From Membranipora membranacea (Eukaryota; Bryozoa; Gymnolaemata; Cheilostomatida; Membraniporidae): DNA of 64,000 bases. Of the stretch, positions 26,201-37,600 are shown in pieces. The notes below the pieces were generated by a model. The model was not told where the DNA came from. It searched no databases and saw only the letters and a list, made by a program, of their open reading frames with translations. Positions within the stretch are counted from its first letter, which is position 1. Each line of letters begins with the position of its first letter. The stretch covers positions 29,326,001 through 29,390,000 of the forward strand of contig OU612068.1 of the NCBI GenBank assembly GCA_914767715.1. Direction: 5' to 3'. A program made the position numbers and the translations under genes.

Positions 26201-29200
26201 GAAGCAGATTGTATAATCTACCACTGACCTATTATGACGTACTGATCAGAGCCAGGAGTGTACATGTATTCAGGTAAGTCATCCACAGTATCAGAGTAAC
26301 AATGACTGCAATCTACCTCACATCTTGAGTTTGTATCCACAGTAAAATTAACTTCAGTTGTCACTAACTTATTCTCACCATTCATATACGCTACCTGTAT
26401 ATACATGAAGATTTAAATAAAATAATGATATAGATGAATTGATTGAAACGTATATAGCAGATAAATGATACAAAGACCTTCTGAAGACCAAGAAAATAAA
26501 TGCATCTGATATACCTACAACTTCACAGATCATTGCCCTGCTGATCGCCCAATCGATAACTGTCATAGACACAAAAAACTCTTTTTTTTACACATAGTGT
26601 TCCCTGGAGAATCATATCAAAGTATATTGTTCATGGAGATCAACACATGACAATTATCTTAGTTTGAAAACCTTATGAAAAGTCTAACTCTTTCTTCAAC
26701 TACTAAATAACGGCAGATAGCTGTCAGATATATGACAGGTATATGACAGGTATATGGCAGGTATATCGCAGGTATATGGTAGGTATATGACAGGTATATG
26801 CAGGTATATGGCAGATATACGGCAGGTATATGACAGGTATATGACAGGTATATGACAAGTATATGACAAGTATGACAAGTATATGGTGGGGTCTCACCTG
26901 ATGTAGGCTGTGTTCTCCAGCACTTAGCTGATTTATACCGATAAGTTTCCTGTCCTCAGCCCTGTTTGATGTGTGAGCGAACATGGTGCTGTTGTCTGCA
27001 AGGCTGGAAAGAAGCCTGGTTGTAGCATCAGATATGCGCTGTATGGAATCAGAATATACATGCTCAACATCTTCACACGCACACACACACACAGATGTTA
27101 ATCTTTCCATCACATAAATGGGGAGGAGCTCAGTATGTTGGGAGGATGTTCTGATGAGATCTTTGATGTGGGAGCAGATAGATTGTGTGGTGTTGTGTGA
27201 TCCTGGCAGTCGCTCAATCCATATGATCTTAAGCTCAAGACTGTCAGCTTGTCTTGCCATAAGACCTTTTATCTTTCTCAAACTCCTAACCTCGGATGCT
27301 AGAATCAGGCTCTTGGACAATCCTGTCAGTGACGGCTCTTGTATGAAGGCATCCACAAACCAATATGCTAAAATGGATATGGCAAAAATCTAACACACTA
27401 CACACACTTCTATATCTATAATGTAAGCAAAAGAGTTAGCCGGTCCTGGCAGGCTTAAACGGCGGGGCTGAAAAAGGGGGTGCTCCAGTGATGTTATCTT
27501 GGCTAAAAATTCGCAGATTTAGGTATCAATACAGCTAGTCTTTTAATGACATATTATGAAAAAGTTTTAAATCCTTCAAATCACTGAAAAGTTAAAAACA
27601 TTTCATAGATTTATCTTCTCATTTCTTGGGATGGCATTACTCCTATACAGTAATCTGTCTAACCAAAGCTCCCAGGTCCTCACTCTTATGATCGTGTATG
27701 TCCTTGTCAATTATTGAACTATCATATGCACATTGACAAGTGTATAAAAGAAACAAAAAACACAGATATGTATATGTATACCTACACTGGACTACATATA
27801 TACCGTACTACCATACTGACTCTCGTGATCTGACTGGGCATGTAGATCACTGATAAACTAGGCTATCATTACCACAAAGTAGGTGTCGTAAGGCTAATTA
27901 TGCATCATGCGTGACTTGAATTTGCGCGTGTGCAAGAACAATGAGTTTAGTTTGGGTTCTGATTGCAATTTTGGTCTGGGGAAAAGGGATATCCCCTGCA
28001 TAAACTGCCAATCAAATTTAGCTAATGGTGACAATAGAAGATAACTCTTTCTAACAATTTCGCACGCATTTGGGAGTGTGCCACCAGAGCAGGTAGCCAA
28101 TCAGATGGCTTCGGAATTCCGAGATTCAATTTTGCAGAGATCAGTTCATGCCCAGAGCTGAGCATACGCAGAATGCCGTACTACAAATAATATACCAGAC
28201 TACATATAAACCATTCTACATATATACCAGCCTACATATATACCGGGATACATATATACTGTACTACAAATATACCGTTCTACATATATACCAGACTATA
28301 TAAATATATACCGGACTACATATATACCGGAATACATATATACCAGAATACATATATACTGTACTACAAATATACCGTTCTACATATATACCAGACTATA
28401 TATACCAGCCTACATATATACCGGACTACATATATACCAGACTATGTATATACTGGATGGAATATATATATATATATATATACACATTTGTGCAATAAAG
28501 TGTCATATATTATATATCCCACTATTGTCCCTTAAAAACCCAGGACAATGAGTGATTCATATATGTATATATATATATAAATAGTGGCTATCAGTGTGTA
28601 GGGGATATCTTTGCATTGGAGTTGTCCGACCATGTCAGGCTATTTTATCTACCATTAATTACTATTGGGTTAAGGATGCCCAACATGATTATTCAAGAGG
28701 ATTTAAGACATGATATTTTTGTGGGTCATAGAAAATGACTCCTTATTTTTGAGTGACACTTAGTTGGGGCCAAATACACACAGATGACACTTAAAAGCAC
28801 AGATTTGAATCTACATATTATATATACCGAACTATGTATATACCAGACTAAGTATATACTGGAATATATATATATATACCGGACTACATACATACCGTGC
28901 TGAGCATTGCCGAAGAATATAATCCCTGTAGCATCATTCTGTTTGACATCTGTGGCCAGATTTGAGTAGACCCTCCGATAGTAAGCTTCTGTCTCATTGA
29001 TCGGAATAGACTTATTTAGCCCAACACAGACACCTCCAATCTAAAATACCACAATATATAGATGAAGATGAATTATTTACCTGGTGTACATCCTGATGCC
29101 TGTAGCTTCACTGTACTTGCATTGTGAGGATGTGTAGGTAATTGATCATTGGTAGCTATTTTATTTATCGTAGTTTTTCTCTTACATGCGACACTGCTAT

Positions 29201-32200
29201 TTATTGGAGGTTTGGATGTTTTGTGATTGAGGCTGTCATATAACCAGTGCAGGCTGTCGGGGTGGGTGGGTGGGTGGGGGAGGCTGGTAGGCTAATGGTT
29301 TGACCTTCAACTAGGACCTACGAGTGGGAGCTGGTGATATGTTGAGCAGGTAGTTTCGCACAGTATTTGTTCACATAAAGTAAGCCTAATGGCTGAGATG
29401 AGGAAGTAAAAAACAGATGTGTCGCGTACTCCCCAAATGATGAAATAGGTTGAATTAATAAGAGCAAGCTATGACATCGGTACATATGACATATCAGCTG
29501 ATAGCTCACCTGTAACTGCTCAGCCATATAAGAAGCCATTCTCTGACTATCATCGATGTAAATCATTATCACATATCTCCAGTCAAACTTATCCTTTATC
29601 AGACTCATAAGAAGCTGTAATAATCCAAAATCAGTCATGGAACCATTCCATGACAAGCCAAGGGAAGGGAAACTAAAATTTCCAAGTTATTCCAAGTGTG
29701 GTTAAATCCTGTTGAAACAACCATTTACTCAGCTTTATATTTACTCAGCCACACTGGTATTGTAATCAAAATTGCCGGAGTGGTTATTGCTGCTTTTGAA
29801 AAGAAATGGGGAAGTTTAAAATCCCCCTTTTGTGTCGCAATCAATGGTCATTATAGTTCAAAGCTGTTGGTATGCGGCTTAACCTGATGTTGATTTTTTA
29901 ATATATTGGATTGAAGTCATGGTATGTGGTAGGTTGGTAATATAGATATTATATATATATATATATAAAATAGTACTTGTATAGGCATTTTTAAGAAATA
30001 TCTTTTTCATGCTGGGGACAATTTAGAATAAGACTCATGATGTTAGTATACCGGAGTTTATAAGAAAGAAAGTGATTATACGACACTTGATTGTTATACA
30101 TTGACACAAGATGGTGACACAGTCCTCATGATTTGAGTCTGCTATTTCTGCACATAATGAGATGATGGTTTCAATATTATAACTTACATCTATCTCTGCC
30201 TCGTCAGAGGTCTTATATGATAAGAAGTTATCAGATCTGCTCGACTCATAAGTCTGACTATGTTCAGAGGAGAGGATGGGAATATGTGTACCAGATAAAA
30301 CTGAGTTCAGCAACGCAGGATCATACGTCTCAAAACTCCCCAAGATTCCTAAAAACAACACAGCCAGAATCAAACTCAGATTGGTTAAACAACTCGTCCA
30401 TAACTGCACAAGTAACTGCATCTTGTTTCACCATTCACCCCATAAAATGAATAACTATTATATTCAACAATTTGGTTAAAATTTTATTTTATTTTTCAAT
30501 AGCGGCAGGCAGCCGGCAGATCAAAAGACCGACTCACCGATGGTAGATGAGCTGTTGCAGTTGTCTGTCCATGAGCATAGAGGTATGTGATCCACTATGT
30601 GCTTCACTGCTAAACTCTCGGTGTTACAGCTGTACTCAACAATCAGATCTATAACACAAATATCTACCCTATACCCTGGACTTGAGGGGATGCGGGAAGC
30701 TGGTAACTTGGTCATCAGTTTTGGAACAGAGACAGAGTTTATTGAGTATATAGGATTTTATCAAGAAAAAACGCCATCACGGTTTTGTCAGTGTAAAACT
30801 TAAAAACACATGCAGCATAATCTGCTTCAAAAGATAACTAACTAAAGATAACATACCTTAGCTTCAGATAATACCTAACTAGATCTATATGGAAACTTAT
30901 TTCAATATTCATCTGAGTGAGCATGAGCTTTTACATTTACGTAATAATACCTTTACCTGCGTGGTTTAACATTCTCAGGCTACAGTTCAGGCGTCTCCAA
31001 TCTGACATTACCTCAAAAGACAGAAATTGCTTCTGTGAGGTTCATTTGGAAATATTCAATCGAGGACTTACCTACTTGACTGGTGTTTGTATTTTCGTTA
31101 TGCCTGAGGACTAAATATTGAGCAGTAAGAACCTGTACAGCTTGCTCGGCAAGGTAAGATATAAGGGTATTACCATCCCGCTCCATTGACTCACAAAGCT
31201 CAGATATGTATACAACTCTCAGTCTATTCTGCTGTTGCGAGTGGAGGACCTCAGGTTGAGGCGTTGAGCTATTAACATCTGGGATCACAGAAATATCATC
31301 AGTAAAATTATTCTGTGAATCTAATAAAATAAAATTTATAACTGAATATTAGCAATCATCGGGTTTCGATTTCATCTTCAGTATCAGCCCATTAGGCCTT
31401 CAGTTGTTTTTGGGAAAAGCAGAGCTTGTATAAAAAACACGATATCCATAACAATATAAGAATCTAGCCTGGGCAGGCTGTCGTGTCAACAGCCTGCCCA
31501 GGCTAATTAGAATCTCTGTTTTGGTAAAATTGCAGGTAAAGCGAGTAATGGCTGGTCACATTGTCCCAGACGACCATCCCAGTCTATGTGAACATAACAC
31601 AATCCCAGTCTGTCTGAGTCTGTCTGGGACAGTAGCTAGAAAGCGTCAAACTATGCTATGTGAACCACACATTGGGATGATCTGGGATGATCTGGGACTT
31701 TCTGGGACGATCCTAAACAATGTGAACATTATCCCAGCACTTTCCCAGACAGAAACATTATTGCTAGTCTGGGATGAATTTTACAATGTGAACATATGAC
31801 TGGGACCATCTGGGATAAGCATCTGGGATAAGCATCTGGGATGGCATCCAAATGTCATCTGGGACAATATGAACCACGCTCAAGTGTGCGAACTCCAAAC
31901 AATGAACGGTGTTTATAATTCTCATACTGTAAAGGGAAGTTGGTTTATCTAACTAAAGTGGCGTCAGCAATATTTTTCTAACACTCAAAACATACAAGTA
32001 GTTTACAGCTTAGAACACTTGGAACACATTATCGCATGTTTTGGGAGATAAGGGTGATGATATACTTTACCATTCTCACTTGAAAATGACAACTGTTCAG
32101 TCCAACCTGTACATTCACTCTATTCATACAATTAATTATTTCTTTCACAATATTATATATCATATTATGCAATAACTCATTATTAGGCTCATAGTGGTCG

Positions 32201-34124
32201 GGGATTGTTTTCATTTTGCAACCTATAACCACTGATTCAATAGGGTTACCCTACCAAGACAAACAGCCCAAAAGTTTTGTGCAGTAAGCTGGTGAAGACC
32301 CACATTTGGGCATCCCAATGTTTAAATTACACCGAGATTGTAAACCGCTGTACCTCCTGCCTAAATTCAGAAGTATCTTCTAAACTTATATTCACAAATA
32401 AACTTGAAATTCATAAATATTGTTCTCCGGGAATATTGTTCTCCGGTGATATATCGCCTTTTCAGTTTCTCAGGAACTACTTGTCCCATTTCAAAAATTC
32501 CTTCACTGACACGTTGCTAGTAGTCTGACTTGTGTTTAATATCACAAATTTTTTCAAACCGCATGTTCCTAACTTGATTAATTGTACATTAACTAAAATA
32601 CATTGAATACATATAGGCAGCAATGGGCAAAATGATGCAATAAATTACGTTATGCAGTATTACATGCAAAGCACATTGTGTACAACAATGGATCACCTTT
32701 TTTGGGTGATTGCTTAGCATGGAAAGAGAAATGTTTATGCTCATAACTTCTCTACTACTGAATTTATCATCAAACGCCACGATTGAAACCTTGGAAATGC
32801 TCTCTAGTTTAATGGAAGCTAGTGTGTATAACATGTTGTTTAACCTATTTTCAGTTTTTTGGCTGGAAAAAAGTGCATGTTTTGGACCAAATAAAGCTGG
32901 TTCAGCCACAAAAATCCAAATATCTCAAGATATAAAGCCATAATCAACAATCGCTTCGATCAAAACCTAGACAATCTCCTGTTGTTCATCATGCTGACAA
33001 CAAATTTGACTGACATCTTTCTGAATTTCTGATTTTTGGCTGGAAAATTTTGACCTAAATTGGTTAACATTTGGGTTATTATCTGTTACAGTTGTGACAA
33101 CCAGGATCTGTAAGCTGGTAAGATTATTGATTGAAGTGACAGTACAAGACCAAAATGGTATAATGAATCGGAAATATTAGTTTCTTCATTATTGGGGTCG
33201 CATGTAATGAGGGGTCAGAAATGGCCCTATTACCATTGCAAAAATCGATTTCAAGTCTCGAAGACAGGAGGCATAAAATCATAAAGTTTCACCAAAATAT
33301 CACTCCTCCAGTTAGCGCCATGCCTCCTCTATATGGTGAAAGCATAAACTAATCAAATTCCTCAAAAACAAGGCACAGAGAGCACAATTTAAAAAGGGCA
33401 CTTTTTGCCCCAAAATGAACTTCCAGAGGTCACTGCGACTCATCGTCAAATATTTGGGAGGTTTAAACTGTGAAAATAACTATTAGACATAATCACCAAT
33501 ACAATATTAAAAAGTTTTAAAAAGCGATTTATCATGTTCATGCCCAGAAGCAGTTTTTTCATATCCAATAAGCTTTTACTCAGCATTAATTAATATAAAC
33601 TCTGTCTTATATAATTATGCATTTGTGGAATCGGCCGTATAAGTCCTTTGGAGACCCCTTTATTCAGACACTGCCAGAGAGGCATCAAGTGTAAATTTGG
33701 TTGACCATACAATGAAGTTTAGAAAAAAATCTGAGCATAGAACACATTTTCTGCTGATAAAAGAACAATAAGATGGCCTCACCTAGTCGCTTTGTACGTG
33801 AAAAGATAAACAAAGAAGTATTTTTACAAAATGTCTTGTAGAAAACTGTCTAAGCCCCAGGAAGTATGGTAATTGGGATATCTTAGTCTTCCCGATACTA
33901 GTATTTTTTAGCACTGTATCTAGCATCAGAGATTTTCCTTTGAAAATAAAGCCCTATAGACTTAATATACTAAGTCTATGTATAGCCCTCATCAGTTCTA
34001 GTAAAACCCAAGAGCATCAGTGCAAAAGAAAAAAGAGATCAGTTTAATTAAATTAGCGCTTACCTGACAATACAAGAAAACTGAGTAGAACAGTACAGAT
34101 TACCAAAAACATCCTTCCAATCAT
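18033..34124 (-). CDS. Tandem Venus-flytrap single-pass receptor, 1387 aa
   Basis: Sixteen exons join with consistent phase: 34124-34064, 31320-31072, 31001-30957, 30699-30538, 30348-30188, 29614-29510, 29040-28896, 27367-26898, 26394-26229, 25561-23933, 23222-23199, 20957-20808, 20564-20305, 19173-18975, 18519-18472 and 18322-18033. Residues 1-20 are a signal peptide (MIGRMFLVICTVLLSFLVLS). Residues about 30-520 form a first ANF-receptor/class C-type Venus-flytrap (KTSDEAEI and FDWRYVIMIYIDDSQRM match the PSD..Q and F.W..V blocks). At about 515 the DQYVIIG-THSVYD join, followed by STHGYQAMQAFFFGYEHF, restarts a second Venus-flytrap (to about 1000). One helix (about 1027-1049) follows, then a 338-residue tail with RPPLPSP, many Tyr-containing motifs and C-terminus LDI. 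There is no 7TM, kinase or cyclase. A ligand (amino acid-like or peptide) and signalling partners are inference only. Confidence 0.85.
20085..20268 (-). mobile_element. tRNA-derived SINE, copy 1
   Basis: Read on the minus strand it begins GGTGGCTCGGTGGTTAGAGC (A-box-like) and has a perfect B box (GGGTTCGAATCCC). The body is ACTGACTACTGGG, then CCCAGGTGTGCTCCGACCTG and AAACTGAGAGCAA, shared with the copy at 38140-38340. It lies in the receptor intron between exons 13 and 14. Confidence 0.85.
21137..21251. repeat. Hairpin MITE, about 50-bp arms
   Basis: AAGTTTGTTCCCTCTGTGAT and GCAAATGTTTGG on the left match, inverted, CCAAACATTTGC and CCACAGAGGGAACAAATTT on the right, with a short GC-richer loop. 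It lies in the receptor intron between exons 11 and 12. Confidence 0.75.
21802..23119. mobile_element. 1.3-kb foldback element bounded by TA
   Basis: The left end TAAGGGGACTTAGTATCGTT is the exact reverse complement of the right end. Each arm is about 300 bp, rich in AAACAAAAAT and imperfect. The central 690 bp are unique. The flanking TA on both sides fits a Tc1/mariner-type target duplication. No transposase frame is seen, so it is non-autonomous. It sits in the receptor intron between exons 11 and 12, just past the microexon. Confidence 0.85.
23809..23920. repeat. Perfect 112-bp palindrome beside the membrane-exon donor
   Basis: Two 56-base arms with no spacer, centred between 23864 and 23865 (ATAATTAT). 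I paired the bases near the centre and both ends and found no mismatch. The outer edge is 13 bases from the splice donor of receptor exon 10. Confidence 0.95.
23933..25561 (-). CDS. Receptor exon 10: second Venus-flytrap module and membrane helix
   Basis: This one 1629-base exon contrasts with the eight small exons of module 1, so module 2 is not a recent copy of module 1. It encodes the LTCTTNISTHGYQAMQAFFF start, IPIIAPGS, HLNKIIVIYSNSPYGQSAW and FSLFNPKSHQGFPNYTV blocks, then an acidic GGEDDE linker and the membrane helix TIILIALVAVFFVVIVIGVA with KLK after it. The donor TATGAAAG|GTGAGT is only 13 bases before a perfect 112-bp palindrome. If the intron is kept, the frame adds 14 residues and stops at 23886. 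Confidence 0.9.
26229..31320 (-). CDS. Receptor exons 2-9: first Venus-flytrap module
   Basis: Eight exons encode the first ligand-binding module. Lobe 1 runs from RVVYISELCE to GSFETYDPALLNSVLS. The hinge-like KTSDEAEIDLLMSLIKDKFDW and IGGVCVGLNKSIPINETEAY lead into lobe 2, which closes with SLHQVAYMNGENKLVTTEV and a CEVDCSHC cysteine cluster. Exons 2, 3 and 4 start and end in phase 1 and could be skipped in frame. Exons 2-8 are duplicated at 57412-61814; exon 9 is not. Confidence 0.85.
26724..26885. repeat. 11-bp minisatellite (GACAGGTATAT), receptor copy
   Basis: About 14-15 imperfect units of GACAGGTATAT, with GGC and CGC variants and one shortened unit. It starts about 13 bases inside the intron after receptor exon 8. 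The copy at 57095-57395 is nearly twice as long. Confidence 0.9.
28195..28480. repeat. Degenerate ACTACATATATACCGG array
   Basis: About 15-16-bp units of the type CTACATATATACCGG, CAGACTATATATA and TACAAATATACCGTT, ending in an AT microsatellite. It lies in the receptor intron between exons 7 and 8. A shorter version is at 58690-58930. Confidence 0.8.
31465..31505. repeat. TAGCCTGGGCAGGCT hairpin
   Basis: TAGCCTGGGCAGGCTGT pairs with ACAGCCTGCCCAGGCTA around a 7-base loop. The duplicated copy is near 61959-61999, and a relative with a GGGAGAATTCTCCC insert is at 47037-47095. Confidence 0.75.
31540..31885. mobile_element. CATCTGGGA-rich MITE, copy 2
   Basis: Same family as 3420-3835, in receptor intron 1. 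It is about 114 bp shorter than its duplicated counterpart at 62035-62500, which carries a repeated head segment. Confidence 0.7.
34064..34124 (-). CDS. Receptor exon 1: start codon and signal peptide
   Basis: The ATG at 34124 opens MIGRMFLVICTVLLSFLVLS and the exon ends TTGTCAG|GTAAGC in phase 1, which matches exon 2 at 31320. The start lies about 500 bp downstream of the MOGS stop codon on the same strand. Intron 1 is 2.7 kb. Confidence 0.8.
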
Positions 34125-34624
34125 GATAAGCTACTTACAAAACTTACAAAACTAATAAACTGCTGCGATAACACAAAATCACAGGTTATCAGCTAAGGTT
34201 TCATACTGAACTAATAATTTTAAAGCGATCAACAGGTCCAACTTCCTCATCGGGGTATTTTAAGAAATCCCATTCATTGTCAGCTTTAAATATGAAACCA
34301 TATTCCTAGCGTAGATTGAGTTAACACAATCAAAAGTGGAATTTGTCCTTTCTTCCTGGGGGGGGGGGGGGGGGGTGAAGGACAAGCTCCTGTCTGAATA
34401 TTGGCACTTTGCCTGTAACAACATAGGAGTTGTTGTCCCCTCGATATATGATTGGGGTTGAATATTCTTCAGTTTTATTAGCTACTTTCAGCTGACTATT
34501 TAATTCATTGGCATAGATAGAACATTGCTGTGGCGCTACAATATAAGCAAAAGCAAAAAAGTTAAACTGTTAGACAATCTCGCACTGGATGATCATACAG
34601 ACAGAAGAAGGGTGAATTTAGTCT
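34125..34624. other. Short intergenic spacer with an 18-base G run
   Basis: The 500 bp between the MOGS stop and the receptor start (both on -) must hold the MOGS 3' end and the receptor promoter. A run of about 17-18 G lies near 34358-34375, which on the receptor strand is a C run about 235-250 bases upstream of the ATG. Confidence 0.6.
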
Positions 34625-37600
34625 CTAATATTTATCGGCCATCATGAGGGTTACTAAAGCTGACCATCCAGTAAAGGGATGACATCCCTTCCCCTGACCT
34701 GTCTTATCATCATACTGCTCCCAGATATACCCTGTGCGACGATATTCTCTCTCTATGTTATTTATGATATTATCTCTGAGCTCTACATGTAGTTTAGCAG
34801 CGAGTTCTCTGTGAGGCCCGTCTAGTATACTGTAGTGATATAGTGAGCGCACGGCCAGGTAGTTAATATTGATCCATATAGCACCTCTCCAGTACGGCGG
34901 GTCATGTTCTGTATTACGCTTCTGATAGAGTGGTGAGCTCCTGGCAAGCGATCTCAGCCCATAGTTAGTCCATATAAGCTTCTCATCCCTTAGCTGTGTG
35001 AGTACGTGTCCCAGCTGGGGGCTGTCTGAATCTAATATCTGGGTGAGTAACGGGAACAGACTCACATAGCCATAATATGAGGTGACAAGCTGTTCAGTAG
35101 GCTCACTATTCACCACCCGCTCCATGTCTCTGTGAGGTATGGGCTGACCTGGGGCTAAGTTTTGAGGTGGGGGAGGCCTCTTTAGTTTAGTAGAGTCGGT
35201 GTGTAGCCCATAGTCCGCGTATCTCTTATACTTCTCAGACCAGTGGAGCTCGTTTAGTATTGTATTATCAGATAGCTTCTCATATGTCCACTGATAGTCT
35301 TGCCAATTCTCATCTAGACTCTTTGCTATATCAGCCATCACCTGATAGAATAACAAGGTATATGCTAGCTACTGACCACTAATATGCTGATGGTAACATT
35401 CTATTCTCATACAATTATAATATCATGCAAACAAATGCTTGGTGCTCCAAAAATTATTTTTTATTTAATTCTATGGTTGGGTTGCAAACTTGTTAAGGTA
35501 ATGTCAAAGACCGATCCGAATATCAACATATCATATACCGTTGGAAAGCTGCCGAGCTACTGAAAATGAATACCTGAACAAAAACTTGATTCAATGACGT
35601 TGTGTCATTTTAGGGAGGAAATGAGGCAGAAAACGCTGTTTTTGTCAAAGCAGATGGAGGAGTCAAATTAAATGCAAGAAATTTCAAACCAGGTGGAATG
35701 CATACTTAGAGATTGCATTCATCGTAAAATTTGATTTTCTTTGATATATGACTAGTCTAAACTGACTTTTTACGTCACGCCATACAACGCAATTTTTTTT
35801 GTGAAGCCGTGAAAATATGTGAAGTTTCAATCATTTATTCAGAACAGATCATAGGCTCAAAACAAAATTAATTATGATTTTCCCTTAGAGTGCACTTCAA
35901 ATGTCATACCTATTAACTTTCAACAAATTAGCTTGCATATTGCGAAAACAGTAGACTCTCGAAAACAACTAATATTTTTTGCAACTTTTGCATAACATCA
36001 AATGTGCTGTCCAAATGACCATTATTGTGGCCAAACAAAGTTTTTTTGAAAGTTCTCACATACGAAGCCGCTTTCATTAGCCATGGTGCACACAGGAAAT
36101 GCCAAAAGATTTTTTCCCCTGCATCTTCGTTTTTCTTGAATTTAACGCAAAAGAATGGCCAAAAACACCTCAAAAGTCCCAAAAAATAGCTGTTTTTTGG
36201 CATTCTTTTGCGTTAAATTCAAGAAAAACGAAGATGCAGGGAAAAAATCTCTTGGCATTTCCTGCGTGCACCATGGGTAATAAAAGCGGCTTCGTATGTG
36301 AGAACTTTCAAAAAAATTTTGTTTGGCCACAATAATGGTCATTTGGACAGCACATTTGACGTTATCCAAAACCACTTACAGTGGCGTTGATCGTCACTTT
36401 CGGTTACAAATGCGTGAAGCGCACCATATTTTTTCCCCTATAATATGTTACATTATAAGAAAGAAAAAAATATCAGGTGTATTCGAGAGTCTACTGTTTT
36501 CGCAATATGCAAGCTAATTTGTTGAAAGTCAATATGTATGACATTTGAAGTGTACTCTAAGGGAAATCATAATTAATTTTGTTTCGAGCCTATGATCTGT
36601 TCTGAATAAATGATTGAAATTTCACATATTTTCAAGGCTTCACAAAAAAGAATGAGTTGTATGGCGTGACGTAAAAAGTCAGTTTAGACTAGTCATATAT
36701 CAAAGAAAATCAAATTTTACTATGAGCTCAATCTCTAAGTATACATTCCACCTGTTTTGAAATTTCTTGCAATTAATTTGACTCCTCCATCTGCTTTGAC
36801 AAAAACAGCGTTTTCTGCTTTCTTCCCTTTAATGACACAACGTCATTGAATCAAGTTTTTGTTCAGGTATTCATTTTCAGTAGCTCGGCAGCTTTCCAAC
36901 GGTATATGATATGTTGATATTCGGATCGGTCTTTGACATTACCTTAAACAACACTTTCAGTTATAGAATTTGTTGAACGAGGAGCGATTGTGAAGCTACG
37001 AATCCAGCTGCACCACTTATCACATTACATGGAGTAGAGTTGGTGGTGAGAGTTGTTACCTTAGAGGCGAGAGCCATCCAGCACCTGAGATCCAGGTGTC
37101 TCTCTATATCAGAAGGGTGCGAGGCTCTGGGATAATCATCTAATCCTGACGTCAGTGTCTTAGGGTTCAACTCTCTCACTGCTGAGTCATCTCTACCTCT
37201 CCACCTAAACAACAATCCATAAATATATATATATAAATATATCACTGGTGCAATAAGTTTGGGTTATGGGGGAGAGGTTACATGAGGCTATTTAACACAT
37301 ACATTTTCGTAGCTTATCATTGTTAAAATTGTGCGTCCCATGATTTGCTATTCCATTCAAGGGAAAAGCGAAGTTCAATGGACATGATAAGTTTAAATTT
37401 TGTGTTGAGGAAATTACAGCATCTCATTCGTAGTATAATCATTAACCAGCCATATTATTTACGGCAGTCCTGTTAAAATAACTAGCTAACTAAATAAATG
37501 GCCTTGTCAGTAGATCGTTGCTGATATCCAATGGATAAAAATGTATACAGTAAGAGACTTCTGACAGAAAATCAAGGTTTTAGTTGTACATTTCCACAAG

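Larger units (their letters stand above)
26645..33362. repeat. Segmental duplication, copy 1
   Basis: This stretch recurs at 57016-64000 in the same orientation with very few substitutions in exons. The left edge is sharp: homology begins at CATGACAATTATCTTAG and the preceding bases differ. The right edge is not known because copy 2 is cut by the window end. Confidence 0.97.

Noticed and set aside
26696-26878. Open frame of YLSYTCHIPVI repeats (also at 57029-57392)
   Set aside because: It is the 11-bp minisatellite read through in one frame after the exon 8 splice donor. It is intronic, and the unit length of 11 rotates frame every copy.
27894-28100. 68-residue frame conserved at 58402-58608
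   Set aside because: Conservation only reflects the very recent segmental duplication. No homology or splice context supports coding.
26724-28480. CRISPR-like array
   Set aside because: The repeats are contiguous 11- and 15-bp tandem units with no unique spacers, in a eukaryotic intron.
32589-32943. Frames conserved at 63259-63580
   Set aside because: Same reason: duplicated receptor intron 1 sequence. Frames are open on both strands without a recognisable domain.
35928-36517. Mirrored open frames on both strands
   Set aside because: They occur because the arms of the TTAA-bounded palindrome carry the same sequence inverted. No domain is recognised.
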